Notes: generated from the sequence alone by a model not told the origin. A DNA stretch of 64,000 nucleotides from Burkholderiaceae bacterium (GCA_031253955.1 JAIRVJ010000010.1:1-64000), one strand, 5' to 3'. Positions 26,950-37,457 are shown, counted from the stretch's first letter. Translations and numbers: made by a program.

Positions 26950-29900
26950 GCGCGGAACTGTTCAGCTACGAGGAAGCGTTTCCGTCTCAGCCTGAACAGT
27001 CTCAATCCGGCACGTTCAGCTACGAGGAAGCGTTTCCAACACCGGCATCCGATACCCAGGTTGTAACCCCGCTGCCGGACGTTCCGCCCACGCCGCGCCA
27101 GCGCGCTTATGACTGGATTGCCAGCGTCACCGGCGCTCCCAATTACGAGCAGGTGCGCAAGGCGGCCAATGACGCCGAGGCCACCGCGATTCTGGCCGGG
27201 CGCTCAGGCGCTGCGGCGCCTGAACCTGACATCACGCCGCAGCAGATCGAAGACGCGCGCCGGATCATCGCCAGCGGCGGTTTTGAAACCACGCCCGGCG
27301 GCGCGGTCATGGGCGCCGGCAAGCATTCCGTGGCGGCGGCCAAGAACCTGCTTCGGCGAGCGGCGCTTGCGCAGATCCAAGCCGTTCAGCTTGCCGGCAA
27401 TCAGGCGTGGGAGCAATCCCGGCAGTCCATAGGCGGCGTGTCGCAGATGCCGCAGATGTTTGCAGAGAACATGTTCAGGTCAGCCACCGGCGGTATTGTT
27501 TCTCCTGTCATCCCCACCACGCCTCATTCACCGCAGGCCGATATTGCCGGGGGATTGGGTGATTTAACCGGTTTTGTTGCAGTCCCGGCGAAGGCCGCCG
27601 CCGGGGTGATCGGTGCAACTCCTGCCGCAAAGTTTCTTGCTCCGGCTGCGGGAGACACCTTTGCCGCCAGCCTTGCGAAAAATATTGCCAGCCAGTCGGC
27701 CACGCTGGGGCTGGCCAGCGCCATGAAGGAAAGCGGCAGCGCCGCGCTGGACTCGACATCGGCGGGCGAAGCGGCTAGCAGGGTGGGGCAGGCAGCTCTT
27801 GGCGGCCTTGAAATGGGCGCTGAATTTGGCCTGGCTGGATCGCTCTTGCCCAAGAACAACCTGGCGCAATGGGCAGGGCGCGCCGCCGCGGTGAGCGCCG
27901 CTCAGGATGCAATCCACGGCGCCACGCCTTGGGATGACCGTCCTCTCCACGAAAAGGTGTTCGATTACGGCGCCAACATCTTTTTCACCAGGCACGGCGA
28001 TGGGCGAATCTCGCCGGCAGCGCGACCGGACATGACTCTCCGGCCACAGCCGGATGCCGTCAAGGCCGAAGGCCAGGCGCTGAAAGATGTGCGCGATGCC
28101 TCGCCCGAAACACCCAAGCCGCAGGAGCCGAAGGCAGAAGATCGTGCGCCAGAGCGCGATTCTGAACCGGATCGAGAGTCCGGCAAGGCTGCCGTGCCTG
28201 GCAATTTCGACTACGGCCAATACACCCGCTACCGCCGCGCGCTGGAAGCAGGCGGGAAGCCCAATCCCAACAGCAGCGCCCTAGGGCCGGATCAGTTCAT
28301 CGCCGGCACGTGGGAAAGGCTGGTCGCCAAATACGAACCGGCGTTGAGCGAGTATTTGTCGCGCGAGGAGTTGCTGGCGCTGCGCACCGATCCGGCCATA
28401 AGCACGGAAATGGTGGCGCATCTGGATCGGGAAAACGCCGCCGCGCTGCGCACCGAAGGCGTGCCGGTGAGCAACGAAACGCTGTACGCGGCGCACCACT
28501 TCGGGGCCAGCAAGTCCGCCCAGTTTTACCGGGCAGCCGCCGATACGCCCACCGAGAGTATTTTCAGCAAGAAAGTGCTTGACGCCAACCCGTACCTGAA
28601 AGGAAAAACCAAAGCGCAGGTGCTGGACAACTGGCGCACGCGGGCGGGCCAGGCGGGCGCGGATGCGCCAGCCGGTGATTTGGCCGATGCGCGCGCCGCG
28701 CCCGAAGCGCCACGCGGACCAGGCGCGCAAGAGGTGCGAGGCGAGGCACGCGGCGCGGGACCGGACGCGGATTTGGGCAGTGAGGCCACCGCCCCCGAAG
28801 CGCGGGACGATCCGTTGCTGGCCCAAGCCCGGGACGAATGGGCCGCACCCGGAGATGAAGCCGGGGCGCCCACGCCGGACGCCGCCCAGGCGGGCCAGCC
28901 GCAAGCCGATGCCGTTTCACGGGAAACCGCCCCGGCTGCCGATTCCAAGTTCCCCGCGGAACGGCAAAACCCACAGCAAAATATTCCAAAAATTATTCCA
29001 GAGGCCGCGCCCGCCAGCAGCCCGGTACAGGCTGCGCTGGGGCGCATCGCCGATGGCGAGCGGGTGCGCGACGTGCTGGCGGGTTTGCCCGACGAGCAGG
29101 CGCGCATGGCGGCCAACGCGATGGGGCGCGACTTTGCCAATACCGCCAAGGCGCAAAACATCGCCCAAAGAATGGCGCAATTGCCGGGCGAGAAACTGGC
29201 CGAGCGGGCGCGTGGCGCTATGGAAAATGTAGCGCAGAAAAGCGCGGCCAAGCTCTCCGAACACCAGCAACCAAGCGCGCCAGCGGCCAACGCGCCGGAG
29301 CACGTGGGTGCGCCACCAGCGCGCCCGGCCAGTGCGGTGGACGGGCATTTGGGCCAGGACAGTGTGGCGCTAGCCGATGGCGGCCAGCCCTTTGCCACGC
29401 GCGAGCAGGCGGCGCAGGCCAAGCGCCTGCAACCGGCCATGCGGGTGGTGCGTGTTGATGGCGGCTGGGCGCTGGCTGACAAGACGCCGGCGCAACTGGC
29501 CGCGCAAGCCAAGGCCGCCAAGCGGCTCGCCGTGGCGCGCACGGGCAAGGCCGATCAGCCGATTGCCGCGCACGAGTTCATCGCCGGTGAAGGGGGCCTG
29601 GCCCGCGCCGTCTCCCACGATCTGGGAGTCGAGGGCAATCCGCGCATCGGCAACCGGTGGCTATACGCTGGCGCTGGCAAGGGCATGACGCTGGAGCGGG
29701 CCACTGAAAAGCTGCACCAGGCCGGCTACATCGGCGAGCACGATCAGAACGCGGCACTGGAGGTCATTCGCGGCAGCCTGTCGCATCCGCGATACACGCC
29801 CGAAGGCTGGCAGCAACTGGCCGAAGCCGAAGGGAAAACGCGCTTCGAGGATCATCTGGCCGCCCGGCAAGAGGAAATGGGCGACCAGGAGCTTGCGCGC

Positions 29901-32900
29901 GAGCAGGCTTTGGAGGATCATACGGATGCGCTTGGCGACGAGATCGCCGCCGAACATGTTTCCGATGAATATGGCGCACTTGAAAAAGCCGATATTCCTT
30001 GGGATGAGCCGGAAAGCAATACCAGCCGCGAGGACGCGATGCGCGCCCTTGGGTTTACCGAACAGGAAATTCAAGATGACATTGCCAAACGATCCAGCCA
30101 GACGCAAAAAGATAGCGGAATACGTGGGCGCGCTGATGGCGATGGAACCAGAGCATCGGAAAGCCTTCGCACGCCGCCGGCTGACCGAAATGGGCCGTCC
30201 GATTCCGCCTCACCTGATGCCCGGCAAGCAGGCGACGCAGAGCTAACCAGCTACTCCGAATCCGATCTGCGCCAGCGCGAGCAGCAGCGCCAGACCGATG
30301 AGGCGCTGCAACAGCGCCAACTCAAAGACGACGAACAGCGCGCACAGGCCGACGCTGGGCGCGCCAGCTTTACCCTGACCGGCAGCGACCGGCCCTTTGA
30401 CGCAGCCGCCGCGCGCGGGCAGACGGCGCTGTTTTCGCGGCGGCGTGTCCAAGGGCTTCCCGGCGATCTTGGCAAGCGCACGATAGAACCGGTTTCTCTG
30501 TCGCTGCAAGGCTGGGACGGCACGCGCTCGCAGCTACGTGAACTTGCCACGGGCTGGTACAGCAGGGAACTGCAAGGCCGCAGCGTTCACAACGACGATA
30601 TGAATGTGGACGTGCATTTCACGTCCGAGGGCAAGAACACGGCATTTGCCACATCGGGCAATCTGCGCGATGGCTGGCGCTCCGAGATGGTCAGGGCGTT
30701 GCCTGATCTGGTCAAGCGTGCGGTGAAGGTGGGAGATTCAATGCCTGATAAGCGTAGGCAGAATGACACCAAAGCGTTTCACACCCTGGTCGCGCCGCTC
30801 AATGTCGGAGACCGGTTACTGTCAGCCAAAATCACCTTGCGCGAGGCGCTTCAGGACTTCCCTGGGAAGCATCACAAGTTCTATGACATTGCTGCGCTAG
30901 AAATAGATGACGGTCCTGGACTATCTGGGGCCGCTACCAGCGGAAATTCCGCTGATCCGTTACACCCGACTGGATCAAGACCGTCACATATAAGTGTACA
31001 ACATCTCGTGTCGGCGATCAATAGCGCCGACGTGCGCTTCAGCTTCGCTGGTCGACAGGCACAAACGGCTGATCAACATGCTTTGAGCAAGGCGCGACAA
31101 ATGATCGCGGTGGGCGAGGATCCCGCTGATGTTCTGAAAAAAACAGGCTGGCACCAAGGTGCGGATGGGGCATGGCGGTTTGAGATCAGCGACGACGACG
31201 CAGAGCCAACCGACAAATTTGGTTTGTTGCTTGGCGGGTTTAGCAAAAGCGCCAGGACATACGGTTACAGCCTGCCGAATGTGCTCCATCACCCAAAGCT
31301 GTTTGCCGCATATCCTGAACTGAAGAATTACCGCGTATATGTTAAAAATTTGAGCGGTAGAGCACGCGCCGCAATAAACCTTGATGACCAGAAAATCTTC
31401 ATCGATAAGGAAAATCGGATTGGCGTAGCATTTTCTGATCTGCTACACGAAATCCAGCACGGTATCCAGAATATCGAAGGGTTTGCTACAGGGGGGGATG
31501 CTGGGAACATCGCCATTGTTCAAAATGCCGCTCGTTCATCCATCCCTGAATTGCGCGCCAATGTGCGCGAGGCGCAGCGCGTCTATGCCGATGCGGTTGA
31601 CATGGGCTACCCGGACAACACGGCGGCAGAGCGCAAGGCCGCACTGGACAAGGCGACGGCGGAACTTGCCGCCAACGAAAAGCTGGCAAACGCTGGCGAT
31701 CCATACGACCAATACCGCCGCCTTGCCGGTGAGGTAGAAGCCCGCAACACCCAAACCCGCCAGCTCATGGCGGATGCCGAGCGGCGCGGCACTCACCCCA
31801 ACGACACGGCAGACGTCCAGGCCCCTGATGTGATTGTGACCTTCAACGGAAAAGACGCCGCCAGCGCACCACCGCCGGCCAATGCGCGTGATACAGACGT
31901 CGGGCGCGGCGGCGGCCTGCCGCCAGAGGCCGTTCAAGCCCACGCGGACGCCATCCGCGCCAAGTGGAAAAACGCCCCGCAAATCGAGGTGGTCAAAAAC
32001 CTCGATGATCCGCGCATCCCGCCAGCCGTGCGCGCCGAGGAAGCGCGCCAGCGGTCGCAGGGGGCCAGCGGCGATGTGGAAGGGTTCTTCCACGATGGCA
32101 AGGTGTATCTGCTGGCCGACCATCTGCAATCTGCGGCGGACGTGGCGCGCGTGGTGTTGCACGAAAGCATCGGGCACTACGGGCTGCACGGGGTGTTCGG
32201 CGAGAAGCTGGGCGCGGTGCTCGATCAACTGGCCTGGCAGCGCCGGGGCGAGTTGGCGGCCAAGGCGCGCGAGTACGGACTTGTTCCTGACCACGTAGCC
32301 AAGGATGCCTTGCCCGGCAAGGTCTATGACGCGATGGACAAAACCAGCCGCCGCCTGGCCGCCGAGGAGATGCTGGCGGAACTGGCGGTGAAGCAGCCGC
32401 AGCTTGGTTTTGTGAGGCGGGCGGTGGCGGCCATCCGAAGCTGGCTGCGCGAGAACTTGCCGGGGTTCGGCAAGCTGGCGCTGTCCGACGACGAGATCAT
32501 CCGCGACGTGCTGCTGCCGGCCAGGCGGTTTGTGCAGGAAGGTCGCGTTTCAAACGCCACCCTGGATGGCGATTCGATTTTCAGCCGCGCGCCCAATACC
32601 AAGGCAAGGTATGAGGCGCGCATTGATGAGTTGTACGCTGGCGGGAAACCAAGTCTGCAAGGTGTGCGCATCCTCGACCGCTCCGACATGCTTGGGATGC
32701 TTGGGATCAGCGATGGCCCGGTACACCTGGTGGAAAGCAAAGTGGAGCAGGGGCGTTTCAACCACGCTCTGACGGCAAAAGATTGGAAGAAGGTTCCCGA
32801 ATGGCTGGACAACCCAGCGGCTGTTTTTGACTCTGACACAAAGGCCGGGCGGCTGGTGTTCGTTGCGCCTGAGTTGGTGCGTGGTTCGCCGGTGCGGATG

Positions 32901-35744
32901 ATTGTTGATCCGCGTTCTGACGGACAAGGCGTGAACTTGCTCATCAACGCCTACGATGCGGAGAAAAATCCTTTTGTGCGGTGGGAGCGCGATGGCCTGT
33001 TGCGTTATTTTGATCGCCAAAAGGCTGCCCCTGTCACCGGGTCGTTCCAGCCGCAATTGGCTGGGCTGCCCGGCAAACAGGGGCATGGCAAGATTCTAAC
33101 CGAAAAGAATCTCACCGGATGGCGTAACGCCAACGCCAAACCAGTTGAGTCTAGTGCTGATGCTGGCGTGTCTGGCGTAGGCGAGAACACCCTGCCCAAA
33201 GACCCCGGCGTGCGCTTCAAGCGTATCGAAACCGAAGAGGTTTCATCACCGCGCGCTCCGGGCGAATCCCACGAGGCATGGCAGCGCCGCCTGATGAAGG
33301 AGGGCCAGAGGGCGATGCGCTCGGCCGTCAGGCAGGAAGCCATTGCGCAGCGCGACATTGGACGCGGCCTGCTGCGCGCCATGTGGGCCAAGCGCGAGCG
33401 GATGATGGAGCGCGCCCAATCGGCTTTCCGCGATGCCACGCGCTACTTTGACAAGAATGGGGAAAAGGCCAATCTTGAAGCCATCGACCAGTACGAAACG
33501 GGCGGAGCCAAGGCGGTAACCGACCCCACGGCCCGGCTGTTTTTTGCCGCGATGGACGGCGGGTTCGAGCAGCATGTCAGGCGCATTCAGGAACTTGACC
33601 CGGATGCGATGCAGCACCTGATCGAGCATTACTTTCCGCACCTGTGGGAAGACCCGACGAAGGCGGCGGCATGGTATCAGGGCGTCATGGCAAAACGGCC
33701 CTTGCGGGGGGATCGTTCCTTCCTCAAGCAACGCACCCACGCCACGATCAAGGAAGGCATGGCAACGGGCTTGAAACCCATCAGCGCCAACCCGGTCGAT
33801 CACGTGCTGGGCAAGATCGCCCAGATGGACAAGTTCATCACCTTCCTGGAGATGCGCAATGACCTCAAGGAGCGTGGCTGGCTGAAGCAGATGCGCGCGG
33901 GCGAGCGCGTGCCGGCTGGCTTTGCCAGGGTGGAAGACCCGGCATTCCAGATCGCCGGCGGCCTGCAAGGGTACTTCGCGGTGCCGGAGATGATCGCCAG
34001 GGACATCAACAATTACCTCTCGCCCAGCCTGTACCGTTTCGCTGGCTTCAAGGCATTTCGCGTGGTGCAGAACCTGATGATGTCGGCGCGGCTGGGCTGG
34101 TCGGCGTTCCACGCGGGGTTTACCACGCTGGACAATCTGGTGACGCATTTCGACGTGGGCGCGCGCCGCCTGCTGGACGGCGATGTGGACGGCGGCCTGA
34201 AAACGCTGGCCGGATCGCTGATGACGCCCTTCACATCGCCGTATGAAGGCGGGCGGCTCAACAAGATGTGGATGGGCAAGCTCAAGGCCGACCCCGGCAC
34301 CGCCGCGATTCTGGATGCGCTGGAGCAGGGCGGCGCGCGGATGCGTATGCACGCCAGCGAGTGGAACAACGGGCTGGCACAAATGCGCAGGGCCATCGAC
34401 CAGGGCAGCAAGAGCGGCATGGCCCGCAACATCCTGCCGGCGGTGGGCGAACTTTCAAGCTGGGTGATTCACCAGAAGCTGGTGCCGGCCCAAAAAATGA
34501 GCGCCCGCGTGCTGCTGATGAAGTACGCACTGGACAGCGTGGCGGGAAAACTGGGCCACCAGCGCGGCGACTATGCCGGCATTCTCAGTGATATGCACCC
34601 GGACGCCCTCCGGCAGATTGCCACCCGCGTGGTGGACACGGTGGACAACCGGCTGGGGCAGATGACCTACGACAACCAGTTCTGGAACAAGACGGCGCGC
34701 GAACTGGCACAGGTAGCCATCGGCGCCGTGGGCTGGCAGGTGGGCACGCTGCGCACGGTCACGGGGGCTTTGCGCGACATCAAGAACATCGGGATGCACA
34801 CGCCCGAAAAGCTGCTGGCGCCGCTGGACAAGGCGGGCAAGCTGACGGGCGAGGAACTGCCCCGCACGGCCAACCTGAGCTACTTCCTGAGCCTGGCGCT
34901 GACGATTGGCGGCTTGGGCGCAGTGACGCAATACTTGCTGACCGGCAAAGGGCCGGAGGAATTGAAGGATTACGTTTTCCCCAAGACGGGCCGCAAAAAC
35001 CCCGATGGCTCCGACGAGCGCATCTCCTTTCCCACCTACTTGATGGATCATTACAAGCTGGGGGCGCACCCGATTCAGACGGTAAGCCACAAGATACATC
35101 CTGTTTTCAGCGTGTTTCTGGATACCCTGACCAACAAGGACTTCTACGGCAACAAGGTGCGCGACGAAGATGCTCCGTGGGCCAAGCAGGCCGCGCAGGT
35201 GGGCAAGTACCTTGCCGAAGGATTCCTGCCGTATTCCGCCAAGAATTACATGGAAATGGACAAGACGGGAACCGGAGCGGCGGTGAAAGCGGCATCGTTC
35301 TTTGGCATCGCCAAGGCGCCGGCATCCGTGTCGCGTACCGACTTCCAGGCGTTTGTCGCCGAGCACGGCCACAGCGGCAGCGCCATGACGCCAGACCAGG
35401 CTGAAAACAGCCAGGCGCGGCGCGACGCCATTGTTGCCATGCGCCGCGGCGAAGCAGCCGACCTGTCCGGCTTTGCGCCAGCGCAGCAGCGCAGAATGCG
35501 CGCCGAGGCGCAAAAAGACCCGACCGTTGTCCGCTTCGACCGGCTGTCTCTGACCGACAAACTGCGCGCCTGGGACAGGGCCACAGACGATGAACGCCAG
35601 AGGTACAAACTAAAGGCGCTGATCTTGCGCTCGAATGCCCACTCTTTTGCCAATCTGCCGGTCAATGACAAGGATGCAGTTCGAGCCAAGGTCAATGAGG
35701 TGAGAAGGTGGGGTGGCCCAACGGTACTTGCGGAATCGGATTGA
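26946..35744 (+). CDS. Giant polyvalent phage protein (2,932 aa): transglycosylase-like, two zincin motifs, MuF_C-like and LPD-like regions
   Basis: Two FSYEEAFP motifs at N-terminus; YAAHHFGASKSAQFYRA...ANPYLKGKTKAQVLDNWR; HEIQH (31447-31461); HESIGH (32160-32177); VHLVESKVEQGRFNHALTAKDWKKVPEWLDNPAAVF. Confidence 0.75.
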   Translation: MSAELFSYEEAFPSQPEQSQSGTFSYEEAFPTPASDTQVVTPLPDVPPTPRQRAYDWIASVTGAPNYEQVRKAANDAEATAILAGRSGAAAPEPDITPQQIEDARRIIASGGFETTPGGAVMGAGKHSVAAAKNLLRRAALAQIQAVQLAGNQAWEQSRQSIGGVSQMPQMFAENMFRSATGGIVSPVIPTTPHSPQADIAGGLGDLTGFVAVPAKAAAGVIGATPAAKFLAPAAGDTFAASLAKNIASQSATLGLASAMKESGSAALDSTSAGEAASRVGQAALGGLEMGAEFGLAGSLLPKNNLAQWAGRAAAVSAAQDAIHGATPWDDRPLHEKVFDYGANIFFTRHGDGRISPAARPDMTLRPQPDAVKAEGQALKDVRDASPETPKPQEPKAEDRAPERDSEPDRESGKAAVPGNFDYGQYTRYRRALEAGGKPNPNSSALGPDQFIAGTWERLVAKYEPALSEYLSREELLALRTDPAISTEMVAHLDRENAAALRTEGVPVSNETLYAAHHFGASKSAQFYRAAADTPTESIFSKKVLDANPYLKGKTKAQVLDNWRTRAGQAGADAPAGDLADARAAPEAPRGPGAQEVRGEARGAGPDADLGSEATAPEARDDPLLAQARDEWAAPGDEAGAPTPDAAQAGQPQADAVSRETAPAADSKFPAERQNPQQNIPKIIPEAAPASSPVQAALGRIADGERVRDVLAGLPDEQARMAANAMGRDFANTAKAQNIAQRMAQLPGEKLAERARGAMENVAQKSAAKLSEHQQPSAPAANAPEHVGAPPARPASAVDGHLGQDSVALADGGQPFATREQAAQAKRLQPAMRVVRVDGGWALADKTPAQLAAQAKAAKRLAVARTGKADQPIAAHEFIAGEGGLARAVSHDLGVEGNPRIGNRWLYAGAGKGMTLERATEKLHQAGYIGEHDQNAALEVIRGSLSHPRYTPEGWQQLAEAEGKTRFEDHLAARQEEMGDQELAREQALEDHTDALGDEIAAEHVSDEYGALEKADIPWDEPESNTSREDAMRALGFTEQEIQDDIAKRSSQTQKDSGIRGRADGDGTRASESLRTPPADRNGPSDSASPDARQAGDAELTSYSESDLRQREQQRQTDEALQQRQLKDDEQRAQADAGRASFTLTGSDRPFDAAAARGQTALFSRRRVQGLPGDLGKRTIEPVSLSLQGWDGTRSQLRELATGWYSRELQGRSVHNDDMNVDVHFTSEGKNTAFATSGNLRDGWRSEMVRALPDLVKRAVKVGDSMPDKRRQNDTKAFHTLVAPLNVGDRLLSAKITLREALQDFPGKHHKFYDIAALEIDDGPGLSGAATSGNSADPLHPTGSRPSHISVQHLVSAINSADVRFSFAGRQAQTADQHALSKARQMIAVGEDPADVLKKTGWHQGADGAWRFEISDDDAEPTDKFGLLLGGFSKSARTYGYSLPNVLHHPKLFAAYPELKNYRVYVKNLSGRARAAINLDDQKIFIDKENRIGVAFSDLLHEIQHGIQNIEGFATGGDAGNIAIVQNAARSSIPELRANVREAQRVYADAVDMGYPDNTAAERKAALDKATAELAANEKLANAGDPYDQYRRLAGEVEARNTQTRQLMADAERRGTHPNDTADVQAPDVIVTFNGKDAASAPPPANARDTDVGRGGGLPPEAVQAHADAIRAKWKNAPQIEVVKNLDDPRIPPAVRAEEARQRSQGASGDVEGFFHDGKVYLLADHLQSAADVARVVLHESIGHYGLHGVFGEKLGAVLDQLAWQRRGELAAKAREYGLVPDHVAKDALPGKVYDAMDKTSRRLAAEEMLAELAVKQPQLGFVRRAVAAIRSWLRENLPGFGKLALSDDEIIRDVLLPARRFVQEGRVSNATLDGDSIFSRAPNTKARYEARIDELYAGGKPSLQGVRILDRSDMLGMLGISDGPVHLVESKVEQGRFNHALTAKDWKKVPEWLDNPAAVFDSDTKAGRLVFVAPELVRGSPVRMIVDPRSDGQGVNLLINAYDAEKNPFVRWERDGLLRYFDRQKAAPVTGSFQPQLAGLPGKQGHGKILTEKNLTGWRNANAKPVESSADAGVSGVGENTLPKDPGVRFKRIETEEVSSPRAPGESHEAWQRRLMKEGQRAMRSAVRQEAIAQRDIGRGLLRAMWAKRERMMERAQSAFRDATRYFDKNGEKANLEAIDQYETGGAKAVTDPTARLFFAAMDGGFEQHVRRIQELDPDAMQHLIEHYFPHLWEDPTKAAAWYQGVMAKRPLRGDRSFLKQRTHATIKEGMATGLKPISANPVDHVLGKIAQMDKFITFLEMRNDLKERGWLKQMRAGERVPAGFARVEDPAFQIAGGLQGYFAVPEMIARDINNYLSPSLYRFAGFKAFRVVQNLMMSARLGWSAFHAGFTTLDNLVTHFDVGARRLLDGDVDGGLKTLAGSLMTPFTSPYEGGRLNKMWMGKLKADPGTAAILDALEQGGARMRMHASEWNNGLAQMRRAIDQGSKSGMARNILPAVGELSSWVIHQKLVPAQKMSARVLLMKYALDSVAGKLGHQRGDYAGILSDMHPDALRQIATRVVDTVDNRLGQMTYDNQFWNKTARELAQVAIGAVGWQVGTLRTVTGALRDIKNIGMHTPEKLLAPLDKAGKLTGEELPRTANLSYFLSLALTIGGLGAVTQYLLTGKGPEELKDYVFPKTGRKNPDGSDERISFPTYLMDHYKLGAHPIQTVSHKIHPVFSVFLDTLTNKDFYGNKVRDEDAPWAKQAAQVGKYLAEGFLPYSAKNYMEMDKTGTGAAVKAASFFGIAKAPASVSRTDFQAFVAEHGHSGSAMTPDQAENSQARRDAIVAMRRGEAADLSGFAPAQQRRMRAEAQKDPTVVRFDRLSLTDKLRAWDRATDDERQRYKLKALILRSNAHSFANLPVNDKDAVRAKVNEVRRWGGPTVLAESD

Positions 35745-35824
35745 GATGTGAGCGGCGAAGAACGCTAGGCAGCAGAAGGTGGCTGGGGAGTTGCGAGGGA
35801 GGGTGAATCCGTAGCAGCGGGCGC

Positions 35825-35847
35825 AAAAAAGCCGCCCGTGGGCGGCT
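35825..35847 (-). terminator. Rho-independent terminator for the KilA-N gene
   Basis: Minus strand AGCCGCCC-AC-GGGCGGCT followed by T tract. Confidence 0.8.
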
Positions 35848-35867
35848 GGGGGGTGATGGTGCTGGCG

Positions 35868-36692
35868 TTAGGCTGCTTTATGTAGCTTCTTGTAGAAGAC
35901 TCTCTTGTTGGCGGCTGATTTGGCACTCGGCTTGACGTATCCGATCAGCATGATCTTGTTAAGCGCGATCAATGCGCCAGGGTCACGATCTTTGAAGTAC
36001 TTCGGCGCGTGGTTAGGAAACCAGTCCACGGCCAGCATGGTTGAAAAGTCCCCAAGATACTCAACGGGGTAGAGCTTTGCCGAAACAACACGACCATCCG
36101 GGAATTCGTGCTCGTATGTTGGCAGTTCGTCTGTGTTGAAGTTTTTCTTGTCCTTGAGGTATTTGCAAAACATGCGGCCATGCGCTATGTCGGGCATCAT
36201 GTTTTCCGGCAGTTGGTAGCCTTGCGCTTCCATCGGGGCAACCAGCCGATTGGTCATCTCCTGCAAAACAGAGAACCAACCATTGGGCACCTTGTGGTAA
36301 TTGAGCATGTGGCGCCGTAGGTGATAGGGCAGCTTGGCAGGCTGCTCTTTCCCGGACATCCAATCGAACACCCATTTGGACACCATGACGGCGAACTGTG
36401 GCGAAAGCCACTGTGCGAGATGAATGGCAACTTGTGGATGAACCCATGTGCCTTGCGCCACGTTGGAGCCTCTAAGTGATTGAATTAATTGGGATATGGG
36501 AATTCCCACATCTGGTTCCAAGGCATCCAAGAACTCTTGTGTTGACTTGAGGCGAGTGTAGTCCGCCATCAACTTGCCGGCAGCCTTGCACATGGCCGTC
36601 GCGTTGATGTATCCATCTGATGTGCGTTGCTCAACGACGGAATTCTGCACGTGGTGCGCGATGAACGGAAGGGATAGTTGATGCGTCGGCAT
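35868..36692 (-). CDS. KilA-N + P63C domain protein (antirepressor-like)
   Basis: QRTSDGYINATAMCKAAGKLMADYTRLKSTQEFLDAL and YHKVPNGWFSVLQEMTNRLVAPMEAQGYQLPENMMPDIAHGRMF; SD AAAGGAG. Confidence 0.8.
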   Translation of the reverse strand: MPTHQLSLPFIAHHVQNSVVEQRTSDGYINATAMCKAAGKLMADYTRLKSTQEFLDALEPDVGIPISQLIQSLRGSNVAQGTWVHPQVAIHLAQWLSPQFAVMVSKWVFDWMSGKEQPAKLPYHLRRHMLNYHKVPNGWFSVLQEMTNRLVAPMEAQGYQLPENMMPDIAHGRMFCKYLKDKKNFNTDELPTYEHEFPDGRVVSAKLYPVEYLGDFSTMLAVDWFPNHAPKYFKDRDPGALIALNKIMLIGYVKPSAKSAANKRVFYKKLHKAA

Positions 36693-36738
36693 GGATTGCT
36701 CCTTTGTTGTGCCTCCGCGTCATGTTGTGCAACAACGC

Positions 36739-36767
36739 TTGACACCAGTGTTTTGCGTTGCTACACT
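36739..36767 (+). promoter_or_regulatory. Sigma70-type promoter TTGACA-N17-TACACT
   Basis: TTGACA 36739-36744, spacer 17, TACACT 36762-36767; palindrome GTTGTGCAACAAC directly upstream. Confidence 0.65.
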
Positions 36768-36773
36768 TCATGA

Positions 36774-36872
36774 CGCGCTTTGAAAAAGTACAGACAGGTT
36801 CCCCGTCAAGAGATTGTCTGCACGCCATACCAAAGTGAAGGCCGCCGCCATCTTTGCGCGGCGGTTTTTTTT
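36774..36872 (+). ncRNA. Candidate ~100-nt small RNA or micro-ORF transcript
   Basis: Downstream of promoter; CAGACA...TGTCTG hairpin (36791-36820); terminator CCGCCGC/GCGGCGG + T8 (36842-36872); contains a 22-codon ORF from ATG 36770. Confidence 0.5.
36842..36872 (+). terminator. Rho-independent terminator
   Basis: CCGCCGC 36842-36848, 9-nt loop, GCGGCGG 36858-36864, T8. Confidence 0.85.
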
Positions 36873-37013
36873 GGTCCCGATATTTTACTCGGTTCCTGTC
36901 AAAAATACCAGTGGTTAAGTTAGGCTTTCCTGCGCTTCACCTCCCCACCTCACGCCCCGCCCCCACCGGCTCTGCCAGTGCGCCAAATAGTGAGCGCGGC
37001 ACGCGCTTAATGA

Positions 37014-37457
37014 TTACTTGTCGACGCTCCAAGACGATATATGCCCGCCGGTGATGTTTGCATCGCCTTCAATCGCTACATGGTCGCCGATGGTGGCGTT
37101 GCCGCCGATGCGCGCACGGGTGCCAATCCGCGCATGGCCGCAGACCAAGGTATCGCCATTGACCGTGGCATGGCCGTAGATCACGGCATCGCAGGTGATC
37201 CAGGCATCGTCGCTGACGCTGGCATGGTCGCCGACGATGGCGGCGTCCAGAATGCGCGCGTTGCCGCTGACCTTGGCATGGCCGCCAACCCAGGCGATGT
37301 CATCGTGCGGCAAGTTGCCCTCGTGCTCGATATAGCCGCCCAGGTCGCCGGGCTTGACGCCGTGCTGCTCGATTGCAACCAGCGCGCGAATGCGCTTGAG
37401 CGTGCGCCCAGGTTTGATCACAATCTCGTCTCCGGGAACAAATTCGTACTTGTTCAT
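37014..37457 (-). CDS. Hexapeptide-repeat-like beta-helix protein
   Basis: Repeated xxxVSGNARIxDxAxVGDHASVSDDAxI pattern. Confidence 0.6.
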   Translation of the reverse strand: MNKYEFVPGDEIVIKPGRTLKRIRALVAIEQHGVKPGDLGGYIEHEGNLPHDDIAWVGGHAKVSGNARILDAAIVGDHASVSDDAWITCDAVIYGHATVNGDTLVCGHARIGTRARIGGNATIGDHVAIEGDANITGGHISSWSVDK

